Shown here: in pieces, positions 1 to 8,581 of the stretch
Layout of the letters: each line of letters opens with the position of its first letter
Position numbering within the stretch: the stretch's first letter is position 1
From: Haloferax marinum
GTDB lineage: Archaea > Halobacteriota > Halobacteria > Halobacteriales > Haloferacaceae
Direction: 5' to 3'
Length of the DNA: 64,000 nt
Assembly (NCBI RefSeq): GCF_009674625.1
Contig: NZ_WKJQ01000003.1
Location: 62,001-126,000, forward strand
Notes under the pieces: generated by a model
The model's database searches: none
Seen by the model: the letters and a program-made list of their open reading frames with translations, nothing else
What the model was told of the DNA's origin: nothing
Translations under genes and position numbers: made by a program

Positions 1-620
1 CCAAGGGGAACGTCGCCTTCGGTGTCGGTTTGATGGTGCTGTTGATGGTCGTGACAGTGGTCTACGTGCCGCTCGTACTTCCGTTGTTGCTGCCGGGGGT
101 ACAGGTCAACCCACTCGACATCGCCAGCTCACTCGTCGTCCTGATGCTCGTTCCGCTGGCTATCGGCCTGGTCGTGAAGGCTCGATACACCAACGCGGCG
201 AACTCCTTGCAACCAGTGATGGCTCAGACCTCGACTACGGCGTTGGTGTTCTTGACCGTGCTCATGTTGGTGCTGAACTTCGATAACCTCGTCAGTGTCG
301 TCGGAACCGGTGTAATCATCGCTCTGCTGGCGTTTGTGCTCGTCTCGCTCGGTATTGGGTACGTCTTCGGCGGACCAACAGCGGACAACAAGACAGTGAT
401 GGGGCTCGGAACTGCTCAGCGGAACATCTCTGCGGCGCTGGTCGTCGGCGCACAGAACTTCCAAGACCCGGACGTGCTGACCATCCTCCTCGTCGGGTCC
501 TTGGTAATGCTCGTCGCTCTCATGGTCGCAGGTGGGGAACTCGGAAGACGCAGCGAGGCCCCAGAAATCGCCGGTGAGTTCGTCGGTGACAGTAGCGACC
601 AGCAGGTGATACCCGAGTGA
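1..620 (+). CDS. BASS family transporter, 5'-truncated by window edge
   Basis: Membrane transporter of the bile acid:sodium symporter (BASS) superfamily, which moves organic anions with Na+ across the cytoplasmic membrane. The open frame runs in from the left edge (K-G-N-V-A-F... before the first possible start at 30-35), so the true start lies outside the window. What remains is about five hydrophobic segments, the family-typical run ending near NPLD, and a hydrophilic C-terminal tail. It resembles the complete BASS gene at 3350-4264 (both carry G-GPT followed by the AxRNI motif), so the two are paralogues flanking the antiporter. It converges with that antiporter across a tandem repeat. Substrate cannot be told from sequence. 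Confidence 0.8.
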   Translation, partial: KGNVAFGVGLMVLLMVVTVVYVPLVLPLLLPGVQVNPLDIASSLVVLMLVPLAIGLVVKARYTNAANSLQPVMAQTSTTALVFLTVLMLVLNFDNLVSVVGTGVIIALLAFVLVSLGIGYVFGGPTADNKTVMGLGTAQRNISAALVVGAQNFQDPDVLTILLVGSLVMLVALMVAGGELGRRSEAPEIAGEFVGDSSDQQVIPE

Positions 621-705
621 GAACTCCCTCCACTCGACTTTCACTTCGCGGCTCACCTAGCCGAACGACTATCTGACCAGACCTCCCGTCGTAGCGGCCT
701 CGCGG

Positions 706-830
706 CTAAACTAAGTGGTAGGGTCAGCGACTAATCGAAGCGGTAGGCTTCGTGATCAATCGAAGCGGTAGGTCTCGTGACTAACCGAAGCGGTAGGTCT
801 CGTGACTAACCGAAGCGGTAGGCTCCGTTG
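706..830. repeat. 25-bp tandem repeat at convergent gene ends
   Basis: Five units of 25 bases: 706-730 (degenerate), 731-755, 756-780, 781-805 and 806-830 (diverging in its last bases). The core is CTAA.CGAAGCGGTAGG.... The 806 unit is the 3' end of the antiporter gene: it holds the codons for Y-R-F-G and the stop. The other units therefore look like successive duplications of the gene's own tail into the intergenic space. Each unit carries its own copy of the stop codon on the minus strand, but 25 is not a multiple of three, so the copies are not in one frame. Confidence 0.9.
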
Positions 831-2533
831 TCGTCTCCACTATCAGCTTCCACACCGACTTTTTTGAGTTGTTGACGCCAGTATGGCCTGTACTCTGGGG
901 TTGTTGGTTCTTCTAGCGTCCACTCGTCGCTCATCACCCGGTCGAGTTCGACTTTGACGTCGTCCAACAGACGACTTCCCACGTCGTTGCTTATCTCCCC
1001 TCGCTGTATCGCGCCGCTGATAGCTTCGTACTCTGCGATGAGAATACGGTGTTGGCCGAGTCGCTCCTCGTGTTCTCGGATGCTCGGATGTTTGTCGAGA
1101 AGTCGCTCGATTGCGGTTTCGAGTTCACGTTGTTCGTCTTTGTAGATCGCGGTGATGTCTTCGAAGACACTCGTTGGTATCTCGTCGCGTTCGAGGAGGC
1201 GTACTGCAGTGTCGAGTGCCGCGTTGACGCCGTGCAATCGGCCGACAAGTGCCTCGTAAAGTCGCTGGGGCGGCCGTTGTTTGCTGATACCGACTCGTGC
1301 GATGACTCGACCCATCGTCGGCCCGTTGACGAGGAGTGTGAATGCGGCGACACCGAAGACGAGTGCTGACAGTTGTTCTGCAAGTGGGCCGCTAAACCGT
1401 TCTGAGACTCCGAGCACGAGTGCGATAGAGACTGAAGCGTGAATCCCACTCCACGATAGGACGTGTTGGTAGGCCCGAGATATCGGGGTGGCAAGCCATC
1501 GGTTGAGGATACCGACCAGTGGATAGATGACGACTGCACGTGCGAAGAAGACGAGGACGATGGCCGCGACGATTTGTGGAGCGTACTCGATGAGGAGGTC
1601 GAAGGGTGTGATGATACCGAGTGCGACGAAGATGAGTGTGTTCGCGATGAAGGCCGCATACCCCCAGATTGCCTCCACTGTGAAGTTCGTCTCTGGGGAT
1701 ATCTCCGACCGACTTGGGGAACTCCCGAGGATGATACCAGCGACGAGCGTTCCGATGACGCCACTGCTGCCGAACACGTCGAGGGAGACGTAGACACCGT
1801 AGGCGACGATAAACGAGAGGACGACAGCAGTAAGTTCGTCGTCGACACGTGAGATGAGTTGGTACGCGCCGTACCCGACGACACCACCGACGAGAGCACC
1901 GCCGACGAGTGCGACACCGATACCGAGGCCGATGTCTGCGAGTAACGCCGAGGGTGTCACGAGGTCAGCAACTTCGACACCTCCTGACTCGGCTTGGACG
2001 AACAGTGCGAGAATCGACGAGTAGACGACGATAGACACTCCGTCGTTCAGGAGGCTCTCGCCTTCGACGAGGATGTTGAGTCGTTCGGGAACGCCGAGGT
2101 CCTCGAAGACGGCGAGAACCGAGACAGGATCGGTTGGCATGATGATCGCCCCGAAGAGAATCGCGACAGCAAGTGAGAAGCCGAATACAGCTTGTCCGAC
2201 GACTGCGATGATGACGATAGAAGCTAGTAACCCGATGACTGCGAGGCCGAGGATTGGAACGATGTTCCTGCGAAAGGCGTCGACGTCGATATTGAGTGCA
2301 TCGTTGAAGATAAGCGCCGGGAGCAACGCGAGAAGTATCAAGTCAGAGGTGAGCTCTACCTCTATTGGTGAACCGATGATAGAGATGAGTAGTCCTGCGA
2401 GGAGAAGTCCCGTCGTATACTGTAACTGCTTGTATCGACTCGTGAAAATGCCAACCGCTCCGGCAATCACTAACAGATAGAGAATGAGTATGAGTTGCGC
2501 TTCGACCTCCGCCATACCTGTTATACTCTTCAC
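806..2533 (-). CDS. CPA1-type Na+(K+)/H+ antiporter
   Basis: Cation:proton antiporter of the NhaP/CPA1 family, exchanging cytoplasmic Na+ or K+ for H+; central to pH and salt balance in a halophile. The protein has 575 residues: about 12-13 hydrophobic segments over residues 10-405, then a charged cytoplasmic tail of about 150 residues with predicted helices. The family signatures P-T-D-P-V-S in one helix and the E-G-E-S-L-L-N-D-G motif following it, carrying the ion-binding acidic residues, are present. The gene converges with the truncated BASS gene and its last codons are caught in the 25-bp tandem repeat. It may be monocistronic, since 816 bases upstream hold no clear gene. Which cation it moves is not decidable here. 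Confidence 0.9.
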   Translation of the reverse strand: MKSITGMAEVEAQLILILYLLVIAGAVGIFTSRYKQLQYTTGLLLAGLLISIIGSPIEVELTSDLILLALLPALIFNDALNIDVDAFRRNIVPILGLAVIGLLASIVIIAVVGQAVFGFSLAVAILFGAIIMPTDPVSVLAVFEDLGVPERLNILVEGESLLNDGVSIVVYSSILALFVQAESGGVEVADLVTPSALLADIGLGIGVALVGGALVGGVVGYGAYQLISRVDDELTAVVLSFIVAYGVYVSLDVFGSSGVIGTLVAGIILGSSPSRSEISPETNFTVEAIWGYAAFIANTLIFVALGIITPFDLLIEYAPQIVAAIVLVFFARAVVIYPLVGILNRWLATPISRAYQHVLSWSGIHASVSIALVLGVSERFSGPLAEQLSALVFGVAAFTLLVNGPTMGRVIARVGISKQRPPQRLYEALVGRLHGVNAALDTAVRLLERDEIPTSVFEDITAIYKDEQRELETAIERLLDKHPSIREHEERLGQHRILIAEYEAISGAIQRGEISNDVGSRLLDDVKVELDRVMSDEWTLEEPTTPEYRPYWRQQLKKVGVEADSGDDNGAYRFG

Positions 2534-3349
2534 ATTTCAATAAATACTCACTCTCGGTTTGCATGCTCAAATGAGATGGGTCCCCGTCGCAACCGTATTC
2601 TTCTGCGTGCTGAGTACGGTGGGGGAGTTTTTGGTGAGCATCGATACGGAGTGGCTCGGCCTCTGAGAAGAAGCAGTTGGGACGAGACGCTCGGTCTTTG
2701 GACGTTCTCATGCGCTCTGCTTTACTGAAACCACACCGGCATTTTTCTCGAACACACCACGGCGTTCTTCCCGGACACATCACGACGTTCTATTTGGATT
2801 GTTGAAATATCTCGAAACGGAACTTTCTGTCATTAGATGGATGACATTTATTGTCAATACTGTCGATATGTTATTCACGACTGGCAAAATCCCAGTTACA
2901 CCTCCAGTGATGGATGGTGTTGCACCTGAACAACTGCGAACGAGGAGTCCGATACGCCCGTGGCCAGTAGGTGAACTAGAAACACGTCTGACCAAAAGGA
3001 AAACAGACCCCCCGACGTCCACCATTCCATCGGCGTCGAGGAGTTCGAATAGCCGTCCACGTCTACCGGCGACCGCTCGTGAGTTGCCGTCGACGTGAGT
3101 GGCGAACTGTTCGTTCACCACGACCTGAGACGGTCCGAATCTTGGCTCGAAAGTGTTCCTCCTCGGCTTTCGTGCACTATGGCTGTTGAGGTTCACGACC
3201 GAGCACTCTCCTGCTGTCGGCTGAACGGCGCGCCATCAGGTCTCCAGCATCGTGTTCCGACGATGTCTGTTGGGGTTCCCTATGAAAACTACAGCTAGAC
3301 AGTCACCAAACTCGGCGTTCTCGACCCATCGATACCGAGGGGGCTCAGC
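2534..3349. other. Intergenic region without a supported gene
   Basis: 816 bases. Short open frames exist on both strands (for example 2780-3196 minus and 2799-3098 plus), but none has a recognisable domain, and the frames overlap each other. Two imperfect 21-base direct repeats lie at 2749-2769 and 2772-2792 (CGAACACACCACGGCGTTCTT type). It could contain the divergent-side promoter of the antiporter and the promoter of the BASS gene, or a decayed gene; I see nothing firm. Confidence 0.5.
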
Positions 3350-4264
3350 GTGATTCCCATTGTTGTCACCGGTACGGTCGACACACTAACACAGATACTC
3401 GGAACGCTCCAAGGAATCTTCGTCACAGTATTCATGGCCGGAACGATGGCTGTCGTCGGGATGCAACTAACACGTGGCGACGTCTCCCAGACCGTTCGGT
3501 CGTACAACCTCCTTGGGAGGTGGCTTCTGGCGAACGTGATCGGAGTCCCACTGTTTGCAGTCGCACTGTGGCTCGTATTCGACATCGTCGACCCACTCTT
3601 GACAGCCCTCATTCTGGTTGCAATCGCTCCTGGCGCACCGTTCATCCCTCGCCTCGTACTCCTTGCTGGTGAGGACTCTAAACAGGCCTTGGAGCTGACA
3701 GCCTCGTTGACGGTTGTCGCCGCACTACTCGTTCCGGTGTTCGCGACCGTGATACTCGTCTCCATCGACATCAGCCAAGACGTCTCGTTATTGCGCTTGC
3801 TCGCTCCCCTCGTGTTGGTACTCGTCGTCCCAATCATCGTCGGCATGGTTGTACGGGACCGAAACCCAGACCTCGCGATTCGCCTGACCAAACCGACCGC
3901 ACGTGTTTCGAATCTCTCACTGCTCGCTGCACTCGCCGTCATCGTCGTTCTCGACCCCGGTGGACTCATTCGAATACTGCTGTCACTCGTCGGAACTGGA
4001 ACGCTGTTCATCCTCGTGTTGTTCATCCTCGGGTCGATTGGTATCGGATGGCTCGTCGGCGGGCCAACAGTCGAGAGTCGGCGGATACTCGGTCTCGCGT
4101 GTGCCGCTCGAAATATCGGTATCTCTCTGTTTATCGTGACTGGGGCGTTCCCGGATTCGAATGCTGACGCGGCCATCGTCGCGTACGTCGTGCTCATGTT
4201 CGCTATCTCGGGAGGTGTTGCGTATTTCTGGGGCCGACCTCACGCCGTTGCACTGTCCGGATGA
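3350..4264 (+). CDS. BASS family sodium-dependent transporter
   Basis: Complete 304-residue member of the bile acid:sodium symporter superfamily, predicted to import a small organic anion with Na+. Hydrophobic segments fill residues 15-300, in the family's nine- to ten-helix pattern. Recognisable points are the early A-G-T-M-A-V-V-G-M-Q-L helix, the A-P-G-A-P-F turn in the middle and the late G-GPT...ARNIGIS segment, which is shared with the truncated paralogue at the window's left end. The start is a GTG (3350); no better ATG is present upstream in frame. It stands alone, with long gaps on both sides. Family assignment is good; substrate unknown. Confidence 0.85.
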   Translation: MIPIVVTGTVDTLTQILGTLQGIFVTVFMAGTMAVVGMQLTRGDVSQTVRSYNLLGRWLLANVIGVPLFAVALWLVFDIVDPLLTALILVAIAPGAPFIPRLVLLAGEDSKQALELTASLTVVAALLVPVFATVILVSIDISQDVSLLRLLAPLVLVLVVPIIVGMVVRDRNPDLAIRLTKPTARVSNLSLLAALAVIVVLDPGGLIRILLSLVGTGTLFILVLFILGSIGIGWLVGGPTVESRRILGLACAARNIGISLFIVTGAFPDSNADAAIVAYVVLMFAISGGVAYFWGRPHAVALSG

Positions 4265-4917
4265 TGTACCGAGCGATTACGTAGCGAGCGATAATGTAGG
4301 TGAGAACCGTGTTGTGAGTAGTATACAGTGAATACAGAGTTTCCTCTGTCGTACATATTACAACTCTACAGACGTAATCGATAGTGTGACGTTCAGGTAA
4401 CTTCCCGAGCGTTCGTTGTGGGGACGTCGAGGTGACCGATGAACAGACCACCCAACTCAAAAACTCATCGGACAGTTGGACACGGACATATCGATCTTGT
4501 CTGGTCGTTCTAACGGTGCCGAACTCGCCCTGCCCGCACACGTGTTGGGTCACAGAGTACCCCACCGAACAGACGAAGGGTGTTTGGATTACGTTAATCG
4601 AATCTGGGTTATCGGTGTCGCAGGTCAATTAGAGACGAACGGCCTCCGAATTTGTATCGGCCATTTTGAACGTAAGAACCGTTCTAATGCTTATCTATGG
4701 TTAGACACCGTTCGAAGTGCGGAGAAATAGGTCAACTGACGTAACTGTCTATTACTGACCTACCATTGTAATGGGCCTCGACAACGCTGTTGTGCTGCGG
4801 TTTGTAACCTTTTTACCACTTAATATGTCTACAAAAGTAACATTATCGAATCACAAGTCGTCACATCGAGAATCAGAGACGGACTGTCGTGCTTACTCTC
4901 ACCAATCGATATACGTG
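4265..4917. other. Intergenic region, probable promoter of the next gene
   Basis: About 650 bases without a supported gene. A small inverted repeat GAACG-N7-CGTTC lies at 4668-4684, and an AT-rich stretch (CTTTTTACCACTTAATATG, about 4808-4826) could hold the TATA element of the membrane protein gene that follows. Open frames on the minus strand (4203-4628) have no recognisable content and low-complexity composition. Confidence 0.4.
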
Positions 4918-5505
4918 ATGTCAGTTCAAGACGTCTCGAGACGTTTGTCTGGTATGGGATACTACGCTGATGCTGGGTCACACCGAGATGAAGTGTCGTT
5001 TCCAGCATACGGCCCCATCGACTCTCTCTTCGGATTCGTCGTGTTCTACATCTTCATAGAGCGGGCGACACCGACGATAGTCGACGTATTTTCGACCGTC
5101 ACTGCAATGGCTCCGTCGACGATTGGATTTGGACTCGCTGGTCTTCTGTGGTTCATCTTCGTAGTGACGGTACTAGACGTGGGCCGTCGGCAACTCGCTG
5201 CAGTCGGTGTGGGTTCAGACGACAGCATCGCGGAGAGTAATCGACAACGTGGAGTCCCGTCTGTACCGCGGGCGCTCTTCTATCTCGGAGTCGTTGCTAT
5301 CGGTGGCGTCGTCGCGGTGTTGACGTTCGAAACCGCCGTCGAGACTGGTATCGACATGATTCGAATCGTCGGGACACTCGATACGAGTGGCTTCGACCTC
5401 GTGGGGTTCGTCGTGATGATTCTGTTCTTCGTCTCGTTCGGTGCGGCAACCCGCGCGCTCGACCGAGTCGTCATCGGAGGCGTTCGAGCGTTGTTATCTT
5501 GGTGA
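4918..5505 (+). CDS. Small four-helix membrane protein, function unknown
   Basis: I do not recognise a family. From the ATG at 4918 the product has 195 residues: a hydrophilic N-terminus, then about four hydrophobic segments (roughly residues 38-56, 62-88, 118-140 and 155-185) separated by short charged loops. The open frame extends to an ATG at 4771, but the 49 extra residues are polar and resemble non-coding sequence, and an AT-rich promoter-like stretch lies inside them, so the later start is preferred; an intermediate ATG at 4825 is also possible. The gene is isolated and converges with the DAO gene that ends at 5586. Confidence 0.6.
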   Translation: MSVQDVSRRLSGMGYYADAGSHRDEVSFPAYGPIDSLFGFVVFYIFIERATPTIVDVFSTVTAMAPSTIGFGLAGLLWFIFVVTVLDVGRRQLAAVGVGSDDSIAESNRQRGVPSVPRALFYLGVVAIGGVVAVLTFETAVETGIDMIRIVGTLDTSGFDLVGFVVMILFFVSFGAATRALDRVVIGGVRALLSW

Positions 5506-5585
5506 AGAATCACCAGACGGCACAGAGGTTCAGAAGTAACCGTCGGTTCTCAGGTCGATGGTCAAACCAGGGCCGAACTGCCGTG

Positions 5586-6755
5586 TCAGATGAGGTTCGG
5601 ATGTTTGCCGTCGAGTTTCAGCATCTCTTCGATTTCGAAGTCGCCGGGGTGCTCGTCGAACCGGCGTGGACTCCACTCTGGGTAGTCAGTCTTCCCCGCA
5701 CAGATTATGTCGGAGACGGCCTTCCCAACTGCGGGTGACCGCATGAACCCGTGCCCCTGCAACCCGGCGGCGATTACAACGTCGTCCGGACCCGAGTCGC
5801 TCCCTGGCCGGGACGGTGGGTGTCCAACCAGTGGTCTCCCATCGGGCGTCGCGGTACAGAGCCCAGCCCACGCGTTTTGGATACCGGCGTCGTCGACGGG
5901 GAGGCTCCGTTCGACGACCTCACTCATCTCGACGAGGAACTCGAAATCTGCCGTCTGTGCGTATTCATCTGGGTCTGATTCTACTTCTTCAGTCCCGTCA
6001 CCGACGAGGAGTCCACCGCTCTGTTCGGACCGGAAGTAGACTCCCTCGTGTGCGTCGTACACTGTACCGATATCGAAGTCGACCGACGTCGTGACGAGTG
6101 CCTGTGCGCGATAGGGTTTCACCGGTATCTCGACGTCGGCTAACGTGGCGACTTGGGGTGACCACGGTCCCGCGGCGATGACGACCACATCTGTCTGGAC
6201 CGATCCAGACTCGGTTTCGACAGTTGTAGTCGACGAGCTGTCGATTCCTGTGACTTTCGCCCCCGGTCTGTAATCCACACCCTTCGCTTTCGCTTCGTCG
6301 AGGAGCGACGTCGTAAACGTGTGCGGGTCGGCATACCCATCGTCGGGGGCGTACGTGCCGACAGTGACGCCCTCGACTGACAGCGGTGGGTAGATATCTC
6401 GAATCTCGTCGGGTTCGACGAGACGGACGTCTGCTCCCTCTTCTCGTTGCATCGACACCTCCTGTTCGAACGCTGGGCGCTCTGCTTCGGTCCCAGTTCG
6501 GAGGAAGCCCACTTCGTGGTAGGTGAAGTGATTGTCCAACTCCGAGAGTTCACGGAAGAAGTCGATACTGTAGCCCATCGCTCGGACGTCGGGTGCTTCG
6601 TGCAGTTGGGAGAAGACGAGCCCTCCTGCTTTGCCTGTCGTCTCTCCCGCGGCGTGGCCCTTGTCGAGCAGGGTTACGTCTACACCTCGTTCTGCGAGAT
6701 GGTAGGCGGCGCTGACGCCGATTGCACCTGCCCCGATAATCGTCGTATGTGTCAT
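5586..6755 (-). CDS. DAO-family FAD-dependent amine oxidoreductase (1)
   Basis: Flavoenzyme of the D-amino-acid oxidase/sarcosine oxidase/DadA fold, expected to oxidise a C-N bond of an amino acid or secondary amine, giving an imine or aldehyde and reduced FAD. 389 residues. The N-terminal dinucleotide-binding motif is I-I-G-A-G-A-I-G, then the acidic residue at the end of beta-2 is D (LLDKG). The FAD C-terminal motif G-L-Q-G-H-G-F-M is near residue 340. The start is the ATG at 6755, because it puts the Rossmann strand at residue 4; upstream in-frame residues look non-coding. First of seven paralogues in the window, downstream of the aldehyde dehydrogenase genes on the same strand. Substrate unknown. 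Confidence 0.85.
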   Translation of the reverse strand: MTHTTIIGAGAIGVSAAYHLAERGVDVTLLDKGHAAGETTGKAGGLVFSQLHEAPDVRAMGYSIDFFRELSELDNHFTYHEVGFLRTGTEAERPAFEQEVSMQREEGADVRLVEPDEIRDIYPPLSVEGVTVGTYAPDDGYADPHTFTTSLLDEAKAKGVDYRPGAKVTGIDSSSTTTVETESGSVQTDVVVIAAGPWSPQVATLADVEIPVKPYRAQALVTTSVDFDIGTVYDAHEGVYFRSEQSGGLLVGDGTEEVESDPDEYAQTADFEFLVEMSEVVERSLPVDDAGIQNAWAGLCTATPDGRPLVGHPPSRPGSDSGPDDVVIAAGLQGHGFMRSPAVGKAVSDIICAGKTDYPEWSPRRFDEHPGDFEIEEMLKLDGKHPNLI

Positions 6756-6983
6756 GGATTCACCTGCCAACTCAGTAATTGGTGTCTCTTGATAGCTTTT
6801 CACACACTATTTATCTACTGATTCGCCTGGAAACAATCGACCGGTTATCACCGTTCAGTCAGTCGGCTTTGACATGCTGAAGTGGACCAGACACGGACAT
6901 ATCACGAGAGACGGCCGCCATCCCAAACTGGGGGTGCTCACCGATACGAAAAAACGAGAGTGACTGGTTACCAGACGACCGTC

Positions 6984-8435
6984 TCAGGCATCTGGCCAGC
7001 GTTCGATGTAAATCGCCTTGTCGGTGTAGAAGTGAATCATGTCTTCACCCTGTGCGTGTAAGTCGCCGAAGAAGGAGTCTTTCCACCCACCGAAGTGGAA
7101 GAACGCCATCGGTGCGGCGGTCCCTGCGTTGACGGCGAGGTTCCCCGCTTCTACTTCGTGACGGAACCGCTTGGCGTCGCTCCCACGGTCGGTAAAGAGA
7201 CTCGACGCGTTCCCGAAGTCGCTTCGGTTCACGAGGTCGATGGCGTGGTCGAAGTCCTCTGCTTCGACGAGCGCGAGTACGGGGCCAAATATCTCTTCAC
7301 GTGCGATGGTCGCGTCGGGGTCGACGCCGCCGAAGATGGTTGGTCCGAGGAAACTTCCTTCGGTGGGCACGTCGGCTTCACGCCCATCTAACAGGAGTTC
7401 GGCGCCCTCGCTGACTCCCGTTTCGATATAGTCGAGGACGTTGTCACGGTGCGGGCCGGAGATGAGTGGCCCCATGTCGACGTCGTCGCTGAGGCCGTCT
7501 GCGACCGTCATCTCCCGTGCTTTCTCGACGAGCAGTTCTGCGAACTCGTCGTAGATTGCGCTTTCGACGACGGCAACGGGGTTGGCGAGACATCGCTGGC
7601 CTGTGTTGGCGAATGCAGACCCGAGTGTCTGTTCGGCGGCGAAGTCGAGGTCAGCAGACTCCGCGACGACGATGTGATTTTTCGCGCCACCCTGTGCCTG
7701 GACACGCTTGCCGTGTTTCGCCGCGGATTCGTAGACGAGTTTCGCGACGGGGGTGCTGCCGACGAACGAGACGCCCTCGACGCCGGGGTGTTCGATGAGC
7801 GCGTTGACGGCGTCGGCGTCGCCGTTGACGAGTTGAATGATACCGTCCGGGAAGCCAGCCTCGTCTACGAGTTCGACGATTCGTTGGGCGGTGACGGGTG
7901 TCTTTTCGCTCGGTTTGAGGATGAAGGCGTTCCCCGTGGCGACGGCGTACGGAAGGAACCACAGTGGAATCATGCCAGGGAAGTTGAACGGCGTGACGGC
8001 CGCGAAGACGCCGAGCGGTTTTCGCACTGCAGTCTCGTCGATTTCGGGCGCGGCGTTCGGCAGGTGGCCGCCTTGCATCATCGATGGGATGCCGCAGGCG
8101 ACTTCGACGTTCTCGATACCGCGTCGAAGTTCGCCTTTCGCCTCTTTGAACGTCTTGCCGTGTTCTTCGACGAGTGCTTCGGCGAGTTCGTCCTGATTTT
8201 CCTCGAGGAGGTTCTTGAGTTCGAACATCGGTTGAATCCGTTGTTCGACCGGTGTATTACGCCACTCCTCGAAAGCAGAGTTCCCGGCCTGTACGGCGGC
8301 GTTTACGTCTTCAGGAGTCGAGTACTCGATCGTCGCAACTGTTTCTCCGTTCGCCGGGTTCTGTACTGGTTCACCGGCCGGACCGGACGCTGGCGTCCAG
8401 TGGCCGTCGATGTAGTTCTGTAGTTCTTGGGTCAT
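6984..8435 (-). CDS. mmsA: Methylmalonate-semialdehyde dehydrogenase, CoA-acylating
   Basis: Converts methylmalonate or malonate semialdehyde with CoA and NAD+ into propionyl- or acetyl-CoA, the last step of valine and beta-alanine breakdown. 483 residues of the aldehyde dehydrogenase superfamily. Oxyanion Asn in P-F-N-F-P-G (N151), catalytic Cys in N-T-G-Q-R-C (C282). The usual general-base Glu is absent: the segment reads Q-A-Q-G-G-A-K-N-H, as is known for the CoA-dependent MmsA subfamily, which supports this call over a plain aldehyde dehydrogenase. Lies between a second aldehyde dehydrogenase and a DAO enzyme on the same strand, so a role downstream of a transaminase producing malonate semialdehyde is likely. 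Confidence 0.9.
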   Translation of the reverse strand: MTQELQNYIDGHWTPASGPAGEPVQNPANGETVATIEYSTPEDVNAAVQAGNSAFEEWRNTPVEQRIQPMFELKNLLEENQDELAEALVEEHGKTFKEAKGELRRGIENVEVACGIPSMMQGGHLPNAAPEIDETAVRKPLGVFAAVTPFNFPGMIPLWFLPYAVATGNAFILKPSEKTPVTAQRIVELVDEAGFPDGIIQLVNGDADAVNALIEHPGVEGVSFVGSTPVAKLVYESAAKHGKRVQAQGGAKNHIVVAESADLDFAAEQTLGSAFANTGQRCLANPVAVVESAIYDEFAELLVEKAREMTVADGLSDDVDMGPLISGPHRDNVLDYIETGVSEGAELLLDGREADVPTEGSFLGPTIFGGVDPDATIAREEIFGPVLALVEAEDFDHAIDLVNRSDFGNASSLFTDRGSDAKRFRHEVEAGNLAVNAGTAAPMAFFHFGGWKDSFFGDLHAQGEDMIHFYTDKAIYIERWPDA

Positions 8436-8581
8436 GTGAGTGTAACTGCTTCTTTTCGAATGTCGATACGTCGGTTCTGAAATACTGCACCGCCTTGGTC
8501 GGAATCGACCGTCGCTCCTGCCGTCTTCGTACGTGCCGCGAGTGGGGGTCTCTTCATCGGTGGTCTACGCTCCACACTATG

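Noticed and set aside
706-830. CRISPR array at the tandem repeat
   Set aside because: Units are directly adjacent with no unique spacers, and the unit derives from coding sequence; the same applies to the 18-bp repeat at 44817-44870.
2780-3196. Minus-strand open frame of 138 codons in the antiporter-BASS gap
   Set aside because: Overlaps a plus-strand frame of similar length; neither has a domain or a plausible ribosome-binding or promoter context.
4203-4628. Minus-strand open frame of 141 codons
   Set aside because: Overlaps the end of the BASS gene, with low-complexity tail and no recognisable content.
7449-8423. Long plus-strand open frame opposite methylmalonate-semialdehyde dehydrogenase
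   Set aside because: It is the antisense of a well-supported dehydrogenase gene, has a Arg/Asp/Val-biased composition and no recognisable domain.
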